64,000 nt of DNA from Acrocarpospora phusangensis (GTDB taxonomy: Bacteria; Actinomycetota; Actinomycetes; Streptosporangiales; Streptosporangiaceae): assembly GCF_016862995.1 (NCBI RefSeq), contig NZ_BOOA01000020.1:55125-119124 (forward strand). The letters are read 5' to 3'. Position numbers and translations under genes: made by a program. This document shows, piece after piece, positions 52,042 to 60,744 of the stretch. Each line of letters begins with the position of its first letter. Position 1 is the first letter of the stretch. A model generated the notes under the pieces. It saw nothing but the letters and a program-made list of their open reading frames with translations. It searched no databases and had not been told where the DNA came from.

Positions 52042-53067
52042 TTAGGAGAAGTGGGCTTTGCCGGTGCCGGGGGTGATTTCGCCGAGGATCCAGGTGGGGA
52101 GGCCTCGTTGGGTTAGGAGATTCACGGCGGTGTCGGCCTCGTCGGCGGGGACGATGGCACACATTCCGACGCCCAGGTTGAAGGTGCGGTCCATGTCGTC
52201 CTGGGAGATCCCGCCACGTTCCGCCAGCGTCGTGAAGATCGCCGGCGGCGTCCAGGATCCCCGGTTCAGGACCGCGTCAGCCGTACCAGGCAAGGACCGA
52301 GCCAGGTTCGCCGCCAGCCCACCCCCGGTGATGTGCGCGAACGCGTGAACAGTCGTCTCCCGCAGCAACGCCAGACAGTCGAGCGAGTAGATCCGGGTCG
52401 GCTCCAGCAGTTCCTCCCCAAGCGTCCGCGACAACTCAGGCAGATACCGCTCCAACCCCAGATCCGCATTTTTCAGAACATGCCGCACCAGCGAATACCC
52501 ATTGGAGTGCACCCCGGAAGACGCCAACCCCAGCACGACATCCCCGACCAGAACCCGGTCAGGCCCGAGCATGGCGTCGGCTTCCACCACACCCGTCCCA
52601 GCCCCGGCGAGATCGTACTCGTCAACCCCCATGGCCCCCGGATGCTCAGCGGTCTCCCCACCCACGAGAGCACACCCCGCGAGCCGGCACCCCTCCGCGA
52701 CCCCACCCACGATCTCCGCGATCCGCTCAGGAACCACTTTCCCGCAAGCGATGTAGTCCGTCATGAACAACGGCTCAGCCCCGCAGACGACCAGATCGTC
52801 CACGACCATCCCCACGAGATCGATCCCGATCGTGTCGTGTTTGTCCAGCCGCTGGGCCAGCATCACCTTCGTCCCGACCCCATCGGTCGAGGTCGCCAGC
52901 AACGGCCGCCGGTACTTCAGCAACGCCGACGCGTCGAAGAGCCCCGCGAACCCACTGGCGTCGTCCACGACCTCCGGCCGCCGGGACCTGGCGACCTTGG
53001 ACTTCATCAGCTCGACCGCGCGATCGCCGGCCTCGATGTCGACACCGGCGTCAGCGTAGGAGCTCAT
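52042..53067 (-). CDS. purM: Phosphoribosylformylglycinamidine cyclo-ligase
   Basis: A 341-aa PurM (AIR synthetase), which closes the imidazole ring in purine synthesis. SYADAGVDIEAGDRAVELMK, LLATSTDGVGTKVMLAQ, GIDLVGMVVDDLVVCGAEPLF and GGETAEHPGAM are the expected ATP- and substrate-binding stretches, and ITGGGLAANLARSLP comes later. The ATG at 53067 overlaps the purF stop (ATGA), so the two are translated together. Length matches the family. Confidence 0.96.
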   Translation of the reverse strand: MSSYADAGVDIEAGDRAVELMKSKVARSRRPEVVDDASGFAGLFDASALLKYRRPLLATSTDGVGTKVMLAQRLDKHDTIGIDLVGMVVDDLVVCGAEPLFMTDYIACGKVVPERIAEIVGGVAEGCRLAGCALVGGETAEHPGAMGVDEYDLAGAGTGVVEADAMLGPDRVLVGDVVLGLASSGVHSNGYSLVRHVLKNADLGLERYLPELSRTLGEELLEPTRIYSLDCLALLRETTVHAFAHITGGGLAANLARSLPGTADAVLNRGSWTPPAIFTTLAERGGISQDDMDRTFNLGVGMCAIVPADEADTAVNLLTQRGLPTWILGEITPGTGKAHFS

Positions 53068-54500
53068 ACCTTGACCTCGAGGACGTACTTGCCGACCTGA
53101 TCCTGGTCGACCGGAATGGGATAGTCGCCGTCGAAGCACGCACGGCACAGGCGGTTCGCCGGGATTGTGGTGGCCTGGGTGAGACCCTCCAGCGAGATGT
53201 AGCCCAGCGAGTCGGCGCCCAGCGAGTCGCAGATCTCGTCCACGGTGAGAGAGCCCGCGATCAGCTCGGCCCGGGTGGCGAAGTCGATGCCGTAGAAGCA
53301 CGGCCAGGACACCGGCGGCGAGGAGATGCGCACGTGCACCTCGGTCGCGCCGGCCTCGCGCAGCATCTTCACGATCGCCCGCTGGGTGTTCCCGCGCACG
53401 ATCGAGTCGTCCACCACGACCAGGCGTTTGCCCTGCACGATCTCCCGCAGCGGATTCAGCTTGAGCCGGATGCCCAGCTGCCGGATCGTCTGCGACGGCT
53501 GGATGAAGGTCCGCCCCACGTAGGAGTTCTTGACCAGCCCCTGCCCGTACGGAATGCCGCTCTGCTCGGCGTATCCGATCGCGGCCGGCGTGCCCGACTC
53601 GGGGGTCGGGATGACCAGGTCGGCGTCGACCGGGTGCTCCCGGGCCAGCTGGCGGCCCACCTCGACGCGGGTGGCCTGCACGCCACGCCCGGCGATCGAG
53701 GTGTCGGGGCGGGCGAGGTACACGTACTCGAACAGGCAGCCCTTGGGTTCGGCGAGGGCGAACCGGCGGGAGCGCACGCCGCGCTCGTCGATGGTGAGGA
53801 GCTCACCCGGCTCGATCTCCCGGGTGAAGACCGCGCCCACGATGTCCAGCGCGGCCGTCTCGGAGGCGACCACCCAGCCGCGCTCCAGCCGCCCGAGCAC
53901 CAGCGGGCGCACGCCCTGCGGGTCCCTGGCCGCGAACAGCGTCGTCTCGTTCATGAAGACCAGCGAGTACGCGCCCCTGACCTGGGGCAGCAGCTCGGCC
54001 GCCGCGTCCTCGATGGGCCGGGAGCCGTCCTGCGCGAGCAGCGCGGTCAGCACCTCGGTGTCGGTGGTGGCCCGGGTCGCGCCGGGTGCGAGCCGGACGG
54101 CCAGTTCGCCGGTGTTGATCAGGTTGCCGTTGTGGGCCAGCGCGAGCCCGCCGACGTCGGTCGAGTTCAGCGTGGGTTGCGCGTTCTCCCAGACGCTCGA
54201 ACCGGTCGTCGAGTAGCGGCAGTGCCCGATCGCCAGGTGGCCCCGGAGGGTGCCCAGCACGGATTCGTCGAACACCTGCGCGACCAGACCCATGTCCTTG
54301 TAGACCAGGATCCGGGTTCCCTCGCTTACCGCGATGCCCGCGGACTCCTGCCCGCGGTGCTGCAACGCGTACAACCCGTAGTAGGTGAGTTTGGAGACAT
54401 CCTCCCCTGGCGCCCAGACGCCGAAGACGCCACACGCGTCCTTCGGGCCCTGGTCCAGCGGGTCAAGGTCATGGCTCAGATGGCCGTCGCCCTTCAGCAC
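53064..54500 (-). CDS. purF: Amidophosphoribosyltransferase
   Basis: A 478-aa PurF, first committed enzyme of purine synthesis (PRPP plus glutamine to phosphoribosylamine). A 22-residue propeptide precedes Cys23 of ACGVFGVWAPGEDVSK, the N-terminal nucleophile freed by processing. The PRPP site is RLVVVDDSIVRGNTQRAIV. NRLCRACFDGDYPIP near the end supplies cysteines of a [4Fe-4S] cluster. I set the start at GTG 54500 by comparison with Streptomyces PurF; an in-frame extension to 54593 is not family-like. Confidence 0.95.
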   Translation of the reverse strand: MLKGDGHLSHDLDPLDQGPKDACGVFGVWAPGEDVSKLTYYGLYALQHRGQESAGIAVSEGTRILVYKDMGLVAQVFDESVLGTLRGHLAIGHCRYSTTGSSVWENAQPTLNSTDVGGLALAHNGNLINTGELAVRLAPGATRATTDTEVLTALLAQDGSRPIEDAAAELLPQVRGAYSLVFMNETTLFAARDPQGVRPLVLGRLERGWVVASETAALDIVGAVFTREIEPGELLTIDERGVRSRRFALAEPKGCLFEYVYLARPDTSIAGRGVQATRVEVGRQLAREHPVDADLVIPTPESGTPAAIGYAEQSGIPYGQGLVKNSYVGRTFIQPSQTIRQLGIRLKLNPLREIVQGKRLVVVDDSIVRGNTQRAIVKMLREAGATEVHVRISSPPVSWPCFYGIDFATRAELIAGSLTVDEICDSLGADSLGYISLEGLTQATTIPANRLCRACFDGDYPIPVDQDQVGKYVLEVKV

Positions 54501-54694
54501 ATGCTTGAGTCTATTTCGGCCCACCCCCTGCTCGAACCCCGGGGAGGGATGTATCTCCGCGGAGGCCAAGCCGGGTACGCATTTCCGAGTCAAAGGATCG
54601 ACGGGACTTTGCCGTGTCGGCCCGGTTCGGGGGGCCCGTGGGGAGAGAGCCTGGGATCTCCGGCATGCCCAAATTCAGTCCGGGGGAGAAGACC

Positions 54695-55795
54695 GTGACG
54701 ACACCTGAGGACCGCAGCAATCGCAGCGAGTGGCCCGACCCGCGCGACGCCTATCCGGACAAGAGGCCGCCCAATTCCTGGGAGGAACCGGACATCGACC
54801 GCCCGTGGGCGTCCCGGGACCTGCACCCTTGGGCGTACCCGCACCCTCAGGAGAGCCAGGGCGGCCAGCAGTCCCGGCCGGGGCCGGAGGAGTGGGCCTT
54901 CCCGCAGGCGAGTGAGCCGCACCGGTTCCCGTCCCCGCCGACGAGGCAGCCGACGTTCGCGCCGCACGACGCGGAGCCGGACACCAAGTCGTTCGCGGCG
55001 GGCGAACTCAGGTCTCCGTTCCCGCCGGTGCCAGCCGACGGCTCCGGTAATTCCGGTCAGTCCGCGCCGGAGCGCTGGGGTGACCGAATGCGGCAGGAAG
55101 GCCAGTCCGCGCCGGAGCGCTGGGGTGATCGCCTGCCGCCCGAGAACCCGTCCACGCCGGAGCGCCGGGATGATCGCCTGCCGCCCGCGAGCCCGGCTAC
55201 GCCGGATCATCGGACCGACCCGGAGCACTGGGGTGGCCGGATGGCACACGAGGCCGGAACCCCGGGAGGCCCCGACAAGCCCCGGGAGACGCCCGGTCAG
55301 CCGCCTGTGCCCGGTCAGCCGCCTCAGCCCGAAAGCCCTTACGGCGGCGCGCCCGGGGCCTACGGCCCGCCCGGCGGCTACCAGGGCCTGCCCGGCTACC
55401 CGCCTCCGGGCGGCGGCAGCCCGTACGGCCCGGGGGGCGGCCAGTACCCGGCCACCCCGCAGCGCGGCGGCGGGCTGGGCACGGCGGCGCTGGTGCTCGG
55501 CATCGTCAGCATCGTGCTGCTGTTCCTGTGCGGCCTGGGCACGCTCACCGCGATCGCCGGCGTCATCGTCGGCATCGTCGCCATCGCCAAGCGCTCCAAC
55601 AAGCCGCGCGCGATCGTCGGCCTGGTCCTCAGCATCGCCACGCTCGTGCTGGCCGCCATCCTGGCCGCCGTCCTGTGGAACTGGGTGCAGAGCAAGGGCA
55701 TCGACGAGTGCTTCGACACGACTCTGCACCCGACCCAGGAGTCCGCCCAGCGCTGCCTGGAACGCAAGCTGAACACCGGCACCCTGGAAAACTGA
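54695..55795 (+). CDS. DUF4190 membrane protein with long disordered N-terminus
   Basis: A 366-aa protein. The first 230 residues are Pro/Glu/Arg/Gly-rich and include tandem imperfect repeats containing SAPERWGDR (two exact copies around residues 118 and 133, then degenerate ones). A Gly/Pro/Tyr-rich stretch follows, then two membrane segments (about 268-295 and 305-335: LVLGIVSIVLLFLCGLGTL and AIVGLVLSIATLVLAAILAA) of the DUF4190 type. A short extracytoplasmic tail ends the protein. The GTG at 54695 follows GGGGGAG at ideal spacing; ATG 54665 is less well placed. It is divergent from purF. Function unknown. Confidence 0.8.
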   Translation: MTTPEDRSNRSEWPDPRDAYPDKRPPNSWEEPDIDRPWASRDLHPWAYPHPQESQGGQQSRPGPEEWAFPQASEPHRFPSPPTRQPTFAPHDAEPDTKSFAAGELRSPFPPVPADGSGNSGQSAPERWGDRMRQEGQSAPERWGDRLPPENPSTPERRDDRLPPASPATPDHRTDPEHWGGRMAHEAGTPGGPDKPRETPGQPPVPGQPPQPESPYGGAPGAYGPPGGYQGLPGYPPPGGGSPYGPGGGQYPATPQRGGGLGTAALVLGIVSIVLLFLCGLGTLTAIAGVIVGIVAIAKRSNKPRAIVGLVLSIATLVLAAILAAVLWNWVQSKGIDECFDTTLHPTQESAQRCLERKLNTGTLEN

Positions 55796-55797
55796 CC

Positions 55798-56238
55798 TCA
55801 CGCCAGCGGCAGGAAACCCGACAGATCCGCGCGGGAGCCGCTGGCGGTGGCCCGGCCGTCCGCGACCGCGTCCCCCCACGCGGTCCTGCCGGTGGCCAGC
55901 TCCAGCCAGGTACGCGGATCGATCTGCACCACATTGGGCGGGGTCCCACGAGTGTGCCGGGGCCCCTCCACACACTGCACCGCCGCGTACGGCGGCACCC
56001 TGACCTCGACCGTACGCCCCGGAGCCACGGCCACCAGCTCGTCCAGCAGGTACCGGACCGCCGCCCTGGCAGCCTCCCGCAGCGGCTGCCCGCCCGCGTC
56101 GTACACCCGCAGCACCGCCGCCACGCACGCCCGCCCGGCCCCGGCCGCCGGACCCGGGTACGGCGGCTCGCCCAGCGCGCTCAGCTGGGCGTCCAGCGCG
56201 GCACGGATTCTCTCGGAGTCGAGTCTGCGGGCGGCCAT
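55798..56238 (-). CDS. Sterol carrier protein-like family protein
   Basis: A 146-aa protein resembling the sterol carrier/MDMPI C-terminal-type families that actinobacteria keep near purF. A helical N-terminus ([13 protein letters not shown]) and the segment [19 protein letters not shown] precede [20 protein letters not shown], the SCP2-like strand-helix signature. The ligand is unknown. Its stop lies two bases from the stop of the convergent DUF4190 gene. Confidence 0.75.
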   Translation of the reverse strand: MAARRLDSERIRAALDAQLSALGEPPYPGPAAGAGRACVAAVLRVYDAGGQPLREAARAAVRYLLDELVAVAPGRTVEVRVPPYAAVQCVEGPRHTRGTPPNVVQIDPRTWLELATGRTAWGDAVADGRATASGSRADLSGFLPLA

Positions 56239-56433
56239 CGGAACATTCTCCCGCAGGACGCCGCCTGGTGCGGATGATGCTCATGAGGCGGCTGAGATCA
56301 GCGTTCATTGTTCGGGTAAACGATGTTCACCTGTGGTTCGGCTAGCGGCCGTACCGTCCCGGCGGGGAGCACTCGCCGCGACGGGCGCGTGTTCCATCCC
56401 GCGCAGTCCCGCGCAATCCCCTTTGGAGGAGCT

Positions 56434-58530
56434 GTGGCGAACCCGTCACCGCGTAGAACGCTGCCGCTGCTGTCCGCCCCGCACTCGGGTGGCCGCAGCT
56501 CGCTCACTTGTGCCTTCCGTTGTGGCAACGCCTGTGCCCACGAGGTTTCCAACCCCAGTGAGAACGCCTATTTCGGCGATATCGTGACCGAGGCGATCTC
56601 CCGCCGGGGCGCGCTCCGGGCCGGAGCGCTCGGCGCGCTGGTGGTCTCGACCGGCGTGGTCGGTGTGGGCGCCGCGATGCCGGCCGCCGCCGACCCCGGC
56701 GGCACCAAGGACCACGTCCTGGGCGGCCACGGCGGCTCGGGCCACGGCAACGGCCCGAGCGGCCTGAAGTTCACCCCTGTCGCGCCGAACAAGCTTGACG
56801 CCATCACCGTGCCGGCGGGCTACGACCAGTCGGTCGTGGTGCGCTGGGGAGACCCGGTCGTGCCGGGCGCGCCCGCGTTCGACTTCGACAACCAGACGGC
56901 CGCCGCGCAGGCCAAGCAGTTCGGCTACAACTGCGACTACGTCACGCTGTTCCCGATGGGCAAGGACCGCGGGCTGCTCTGGGTCAACCACGAGTACACC
57001 GACGAAGTCCTGATGTTCCGCGGCTACGTGGACGGCAACGCCGCCCCGCTGGAGCAGATCAGGATCGCCCTGGCCGCGCACGGCGGCTCCGTGGTGGAGA
57101 TCGAGCGGGCCGGCAAGACCGGCAAGTGGACGCTGGTCACCCGCGGCTCCCGCAAGTACAACCGCCGCATCACCGCCCAGACCCCCATGCGGTTCAGCGG
57201 CCCGGCCGCCGGCAGCGCGCTGCTGAAGACCGCCGGCGACCCCACCGGCCGCAACGTCAAGGGCATGCTCAACAACTGCGCCGGCGGCACCACCCCCTGG
57301 GGCACGGTGCTGACCGCCGAGGAGAACTTCAACCAGTACTTCGTCGGCGGCAACGGCGTCCCCGAGGACCAGAAGGCCAATCTGGCCCGGTACGGCGTGA
57401 GCACCACCGCCGCCATCCCCAGCGGCAGCCGCCGCTTCGACCGGGTCGAGGAGCGCTTCGACCTGGCCAAGCACCCCCACGAGATCAACCGCTTCGGCTG
57501 GATCGTGGAGATCGACCCCTTCGACCCCGACTCCGTCCCGATCAAGCGGACCGCCCTCGGCCGGATGGCCCACGAGGCGGCCACCACCACGATCGCCAAG
57601 GACGGCCGCCTGGTCGCGTACATGGGCGACGACTCGCGCTTCGAGTACATCTACAAGTTCGTCTCCAAGGACCGGTACGTCCCCGGCTTCGACCGCCACA
57701 ACCGCGGCCTGCTCGACGAGGGCACGCTGTACGTGGCCAAGCTGACTGGCGACAGCCCCGCCGCCGAGATCGACGGCACCGGCAAGCTGCCCAGCGACGG
57801 CGCGTTCGACGGCTCCGGCGAGTGGATCCCGCTGGTCAGCGGCACCCGCTCGTACGTGCCCGGCATGACCGCCGAGGAGGTGCTGGTCTTCACCCGCGTG
57901 GCCGCCGACAAGGTGGGCGCCACCAAGATGGACCGCCCCGAGGACATGGAGCGCAACCCGGTCAACGGCGCCGTCTACCTGGCCCTGACCAACAACACCA
58001 ACCGCACCGCCGCCCAGCTGGACGAGGCCAACCCCCGGCCGTCCAACCGGCACGGGCACATCCTGGAGATCCTGGAGTCGCGCAACGACGCGGGCGCCAC
58101 CAAGTTCGCCTGGTCGCTGCCGCTGGTCGCCGGTGACCCGGCCGACCCGAGCACCTACTTCGCGGGCTTCGACAAGACCAAGGTCTCGCCGATCTCCTGC
58201 CCCGACAACCTGGCCTTCGACGCCGACGGCAACCTGTGGATCTCCACCGACGGCAACGCGCTGGGCACCAACGACGGCCTGTTCGTGATGCCGCTGGCCG
58301 GCCGGGAGCGCGGGTTCGTCCGCCAGTTCCTGACCGTGCCGTTCGGCGCGGAGACCTGCGGCCCGATGGTCACCGAGGACCAGCGCAGCGTCTTCGTGGC
58401 CGTCCAGCACCCGGGTGAGATCACCGGGGCCACTCCCGACAACCCGTCCAGCACCTGGCCCGACGGGGACCAGCCGCGGCCCGCCGTCGCGGTGGCCTGG
58501 CACAAGCAGGGCAAGAAGATCGGTTCCTGA
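56434..58530 (+). CDS. PhoX-family (DUF839) secreted phosphatase-like protein
   Basis: A 698-aa protein. A twin-arginine-like signal (SRRGALRAGALGALVVSTG) lies at about residues 54-85, after an N-terminal extension that includes SNPSENAYFGDIV, typical of actinobacterial PhoX homologues. The beta-propeller part has NHEYTDEVLMF, NNCAGGTTPWGTVLTAEENF with the conserved Cys and Glu, GRMAHEAATTTIAKDGRLVA, MDRPEDMERNP and SCPDNLAFDADGNLWISTDG. PhoX enzymes are Tat-exported calcium/iron alkaline phosphatases. Whether this one is active cannot be judged. The GTG start has TTGGAGGA upstream. A perfect terminator follows. Confidence 0.85.
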   Translation: MANPSPRRTLPLLSAPHSGGRSSLTCAFRCGNACAHEVSNPSENAYFGDIVTEAISRRGALRAGALGALVVSTGVVGVGAAMPAAADPGGTKDHVLGGHGGSGHGNGPSGLKFTPVAPNKLDAITVPAGYDQSVVVRWGDPVVPGAPAFDFDNQTAAAQAKQFGYNCDYVTLFPMGKDRGLLWVNHEYTDEVLMFRGYVDGNAAPLEQIRIALAAHGGSVVEIERAGKTGKWTLVTRGSRKYNRRITAQTPMRFSGPAAGSALLKTAGDPTGRNVKGMLNNCAGGTTPWGTVLTAEENFNQYFVGGNGVPEDQKANLARYGVSTTAAIPSGSRRFDRVEERFDLAKHPHEINRFGWIVEIDPFDPDSVPIKRTALGRMAHEAATTTIAKDGRLVAYMGDDSRFEYIYKFVSKDRYVPGFDRHNRGLLDEGTLYVAKLTGDSPAAEIDGTGKLPSDGAFDGSGEWIPLVSGTRSYVPGMTAEEVLVFTRVAADKVGATKMDRPEDMERNPVNGAVYLALTNNTNRTAAQLDEANPRPSNRHGHILEILESRNDAGATKFAWSLPLVAGDPADPSTYFAGFDKTKVSPISCPDNLAFDADGNLWISTDGNALGTNDGLFVMPLAGRERGFVRQFLTVPFGAETCGPMVTEDQRSVFVAVQHPGEITGATPDNPSSTWPDGDQPRPAVAVAWHKQGKKIGS

Positions 58531-58544
58531 ACCACCGGAGAAAC

Positions 58545-58579
58545 ACGACGCCCCCGGGGAGAACCCCCGGGGGCGTCGT
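58545..58579. terminator. Perfect 15-bp hairpin between convergent genes
   Basis: ACGACGCCCCCGGGG pairs with CCCCGGGGGCGTCGT around a 5-base loop. It sits 15 bases after the PhoX stop and 5 bases before the stop of the convergent MFS gene, so it probably works for both. Confidence 0.88.
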
Positions 58580-58583
58580 GCTG

Positions 58584-59984
58584 TCAGCCGACCGGTTCGA
58601 GGACGCGTTCCTCGGTGGTCTGCGTGGGGGTGCGGCGCAGGGCGTACAGGCTGACGGGGACGCCGATCAGGACGATGGCCGCGGCGATGAGCAGGGTGAA
58701 CTGGTAGGCGTCCAGGAAGGCCGCCATGGTGGGGGCGGTCTGGCGGGCGTTCAGGATGGCGCCCAGGATGGTGATGCCGAGCAGGCCGAAGACCTCGCGG
58801 GAGACGTTCAGCACGCCCGAGGCCACGCCCGCCCGGCCGGTCGGCATGGTGCCCAGGATCACGTTGGTGAGGGGGACGAGGAGGCCGGCGCCCGCGCCGT
58901 ACAGGAGGAACCAGGGGAGCAGGTCGAGGTAGTCGGAGCCGGCGCCGACGTTGGAGATGGCGCCGATCGCCACGGCCATCAGGGCCAGGCCGAGGGCGAC
59001 CACGCGGGCCGTGCCGAACCGTTCGGCGATGCGGGGCGACACGGTCGCCAGCGCGGCCATCAGCAGGGCCATCGGGACGAATCCGGCGCCGGCCTGGGTG
59101 GGGGTGAAGCCGAGCGCGCTCTGCAGGTAGATCGCGGTGAAGAAGTAGATCCCGAAGACGCCGAACGCCCACAGGCCCATCGCGAGCAGGCCGCCGCTGA
59201 AGACGCGCTCCCGGAACAGGGACAGGTCGATCATCGGCTGGCGGGAGCGTGACTCGATCACCAGGAAGCCGATGAAGGCGATCAGCGCCACGGCGAACGC
59301 GCCCAGGATCGGGGCCGAGGACCAGCCCTCGGACTCGCCCTCGATGAGGCCGAAGGTCAGCGCGAACAGGGCCAGCGTGGAGGCGGCCAGGCCGGGCAGG
59401 TCGAGCCGGGTCGAGGTGGCCCGCGGCGTGCGCGGGAGGCGGATGTTGGTGGCGGCGAGCACGGCGGTGATCAGCCCGATCGGGAGGTTGATCAGGAAGA
59501 TCCAGCCCCAGTCCACGTTCTCGCTGAGCAGGCCGCCGGTGAGCGGGCCGATGGCCAGGGCGAGGGCGCCGACGGCGCTCCAGATGCCGACGGCGGTGGC
59601 GCGCTCGCGCGGGTCGGGGAAGAGCCGGGGCAGCAGCGCGAGCGAGGCCGGGGTGAGCAGGGCCGCGCCGACGCCCTGCAGCGCGCGGGCGGCGATGAGG
59701 ATCTCCTGGCCGTTCGCGAGCCCGGCCGCCGCGGAGGCCACGCTGAAGACCGCGAGCCCGGCGAAGAAGACCGTGCGCAGGCCGAACACGTCCGCCAGCC
59801 GGCCGCCGACCAGCAGCAGACCCGCGAACACCAGGATGTACGCGCTGACGATCCACTCCAGTCCGGAGATGGTCAGCCCGAGCTCCCGTTGGATAGTAGG
59901 GAGTGCGACATTGACCACATTGTTATCCAAATAGGTCATGAAGGTCGCAAGCGCCACGGCGGTGAGCGCCAGCCATCTGTTCAT
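58584..59984 (-). CDS. MFS transporter, DHA2 (14-helix) type
   Basis: A 466-aa drug-export type MFS protein. The start TYLDNNVVNVALPTIQRELG and GRLADVFGLRTVFFAGL are the DHA2 helix 1 and motif A signatures, and GPLTGGLLSENVDWGWIFLINLPIGL is motif C-like with the following loop. It is divergent from a TetR gene with a strong inverted-repeat operator in between, the classical layout of a TetR-controlled efflux pump. The natural substrate is unknown. Confidence 0.9.
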   Translation of the reverse strand: MNRWLALTAVALATFMTYLDNNVVNVALPTIQRELGLTISGLEWIVSAYILVFAGLLLVGGRLADVFGLRTVFFAGLAVFSVASAAAGLANGQEILIAARALQGVGAALLTPASLALLPRLFPDPRERATAVGIWSAVGALALAIGPLTGGLLSENVDWGWIFLINLPIGLITAVLAATNIRLPRTPRATSTRLDLPGLAASTLALFALTFGLIEGESEGWSSAPILGAFAVALIAFIGFLVIESRSRQPMIDLSLFRERVFSGGLLAMGLWAFGVFGIYFFTAIYLQSALGFTPTQAGAGFVPMALLMAALATVSPRIAERFGTARVVALGLALMAVAIGAISNVGAGSDYLDLLPWFLLYGAGAGLLVPLTNVILGTMPTGRAGVASGVLNVSREVFGLLGITILGAILNARQTAPTMAAFLDAYQFTLLIAAAIVLIGVPVSLYALRRTPTQTTEERVLEPVG

Positions 59985-59995
59985 CCACGTCTCCT

Positions 59996-60055
59996 TATAC
60001 GACGTACATATACGGCGTACATGTACAGTGGATAGGAGAACGTGTACGTCGTATA
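59996..60055. promoter_or_regulatory. TetR-type operator in divergent MFS/TetR control region
   Basis: TATACGACGTACA (59996-60008) and TGTACGTCGTATA (60043-60055) are exact inverted copies of 13 bases. Between them, a third CGTACA half-site (60015-60020) flows into the palindrome GTACATGTAC (60018-60027). Sites cover the 80-base gap between the two divergent starts (59984 and 60064), so the local TetR protein likely represses both genes. Confidence 0.8.
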
Positions 60056-60063
60056 GTTGTCAA

Positions 60064-60744
60064 GTGGCAGCAGAGAAACTGAGCCGTGAGACAGTCGTCG
60101 ACCAGGCGATCAAGCTGGCCGACTCCGAGGGCCTGGAGGCCGTCACCATCCGGCGGCTCGCCCAGCTGCTCGGCGTCACGCCGATGGCGCTGTACTGGCA
60201 TTTCAAGAACAAGGAGCAGCTGCTGGAGGGAGTGGCCGACCACCTGCTCCGGGGCGTCACTCCCGAGTTCCGGCCGGGCGCGGCGTGGAATGTCCGGCTG
60301 CGGGCGATGGTGGAGGCGCTGACGGGGGTGATGCGGCGGCATCCGGCGATGACCGGGCTGCTCCCGACGATGCAGAAGCACGACGTGGAGAGCTTCAGGA
60401 TCGCCACCGACACCGCGCTCGACCTGCTGGCGCAGGCCGGGTTCGCGCTCGACGAGGGCTTCCTGATCTCCTCACACCTGCTGCACGGCGTGATCGCCCT
60501 GGTGGACGGGGAGCCCGGCTGCCCGCGCGGCCTCACCGAGGAGCAGGAGATCGAATGGCGGCGGCAGAAACGCCTGCACCTGGAGGCGCTGCCCGCCGAC
60601 CGGTTCCCGCGCATGGTCGAGTTCGCCAAGACCTTCGACACGCCGCCGGACCTGGAGCAGTACTACGCCTTCGGGATCGACCTGCTCATGTGCGGGGTGG
60701 AAGGGCTGGCCGCGTGCCGCGCGGAGGGTAGGTCAGCACCGTGA
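60064..60744 (+). CDS. TetR-family regulator (TetR_C type)
   Basis: A 226-aa TetR regulator. The N-terminal helix-turn-helix is VDQAIKLADSEGLEAVTIRR followed by LAQLLGVTPMALYWHFKNK, of the TetR/tetracycline-responsive branch. The C-terminal ligand domain includes RRHPAMTGLLPTM and YAFGIDLLMCGVE. The start is a GTG without a clear ribosome binding site, very close to the inverted-repeat operator, so the mRNA may be leaderless. It probably represses the divergent exporter. Its 3' end overlaps the convergent second MFS gene by 59 bases. Confidence 0.9.
   Translation: MAAEKLSRETVVDQAIKLADSEGLEAVTIRRLAQLLGVTPMALYWHFKNKEQLLEGVADHLLRGVTPEFRPGAAWNVRLRAMVEALTGVMRRHPAMTGLLPTMQKHDVESFRIATDTALDLLAQAGFALDEGFLISSHLLHGVIALVDGEPGCPRGLTEEQEIEWRRQKRLHLEALPADRFPRMVEFAKTFDTPPDLEQYYAFGIDLLMCGVEGLAACRAEGRSAP

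Noticed and set aside
56446..59856. Minus-strand open frame of more than 1100 codons across PhoX and MFS genes
   Set aside because: Composition is typical of third-position GC shadows, and it spans the terminator between two well-supported genes.
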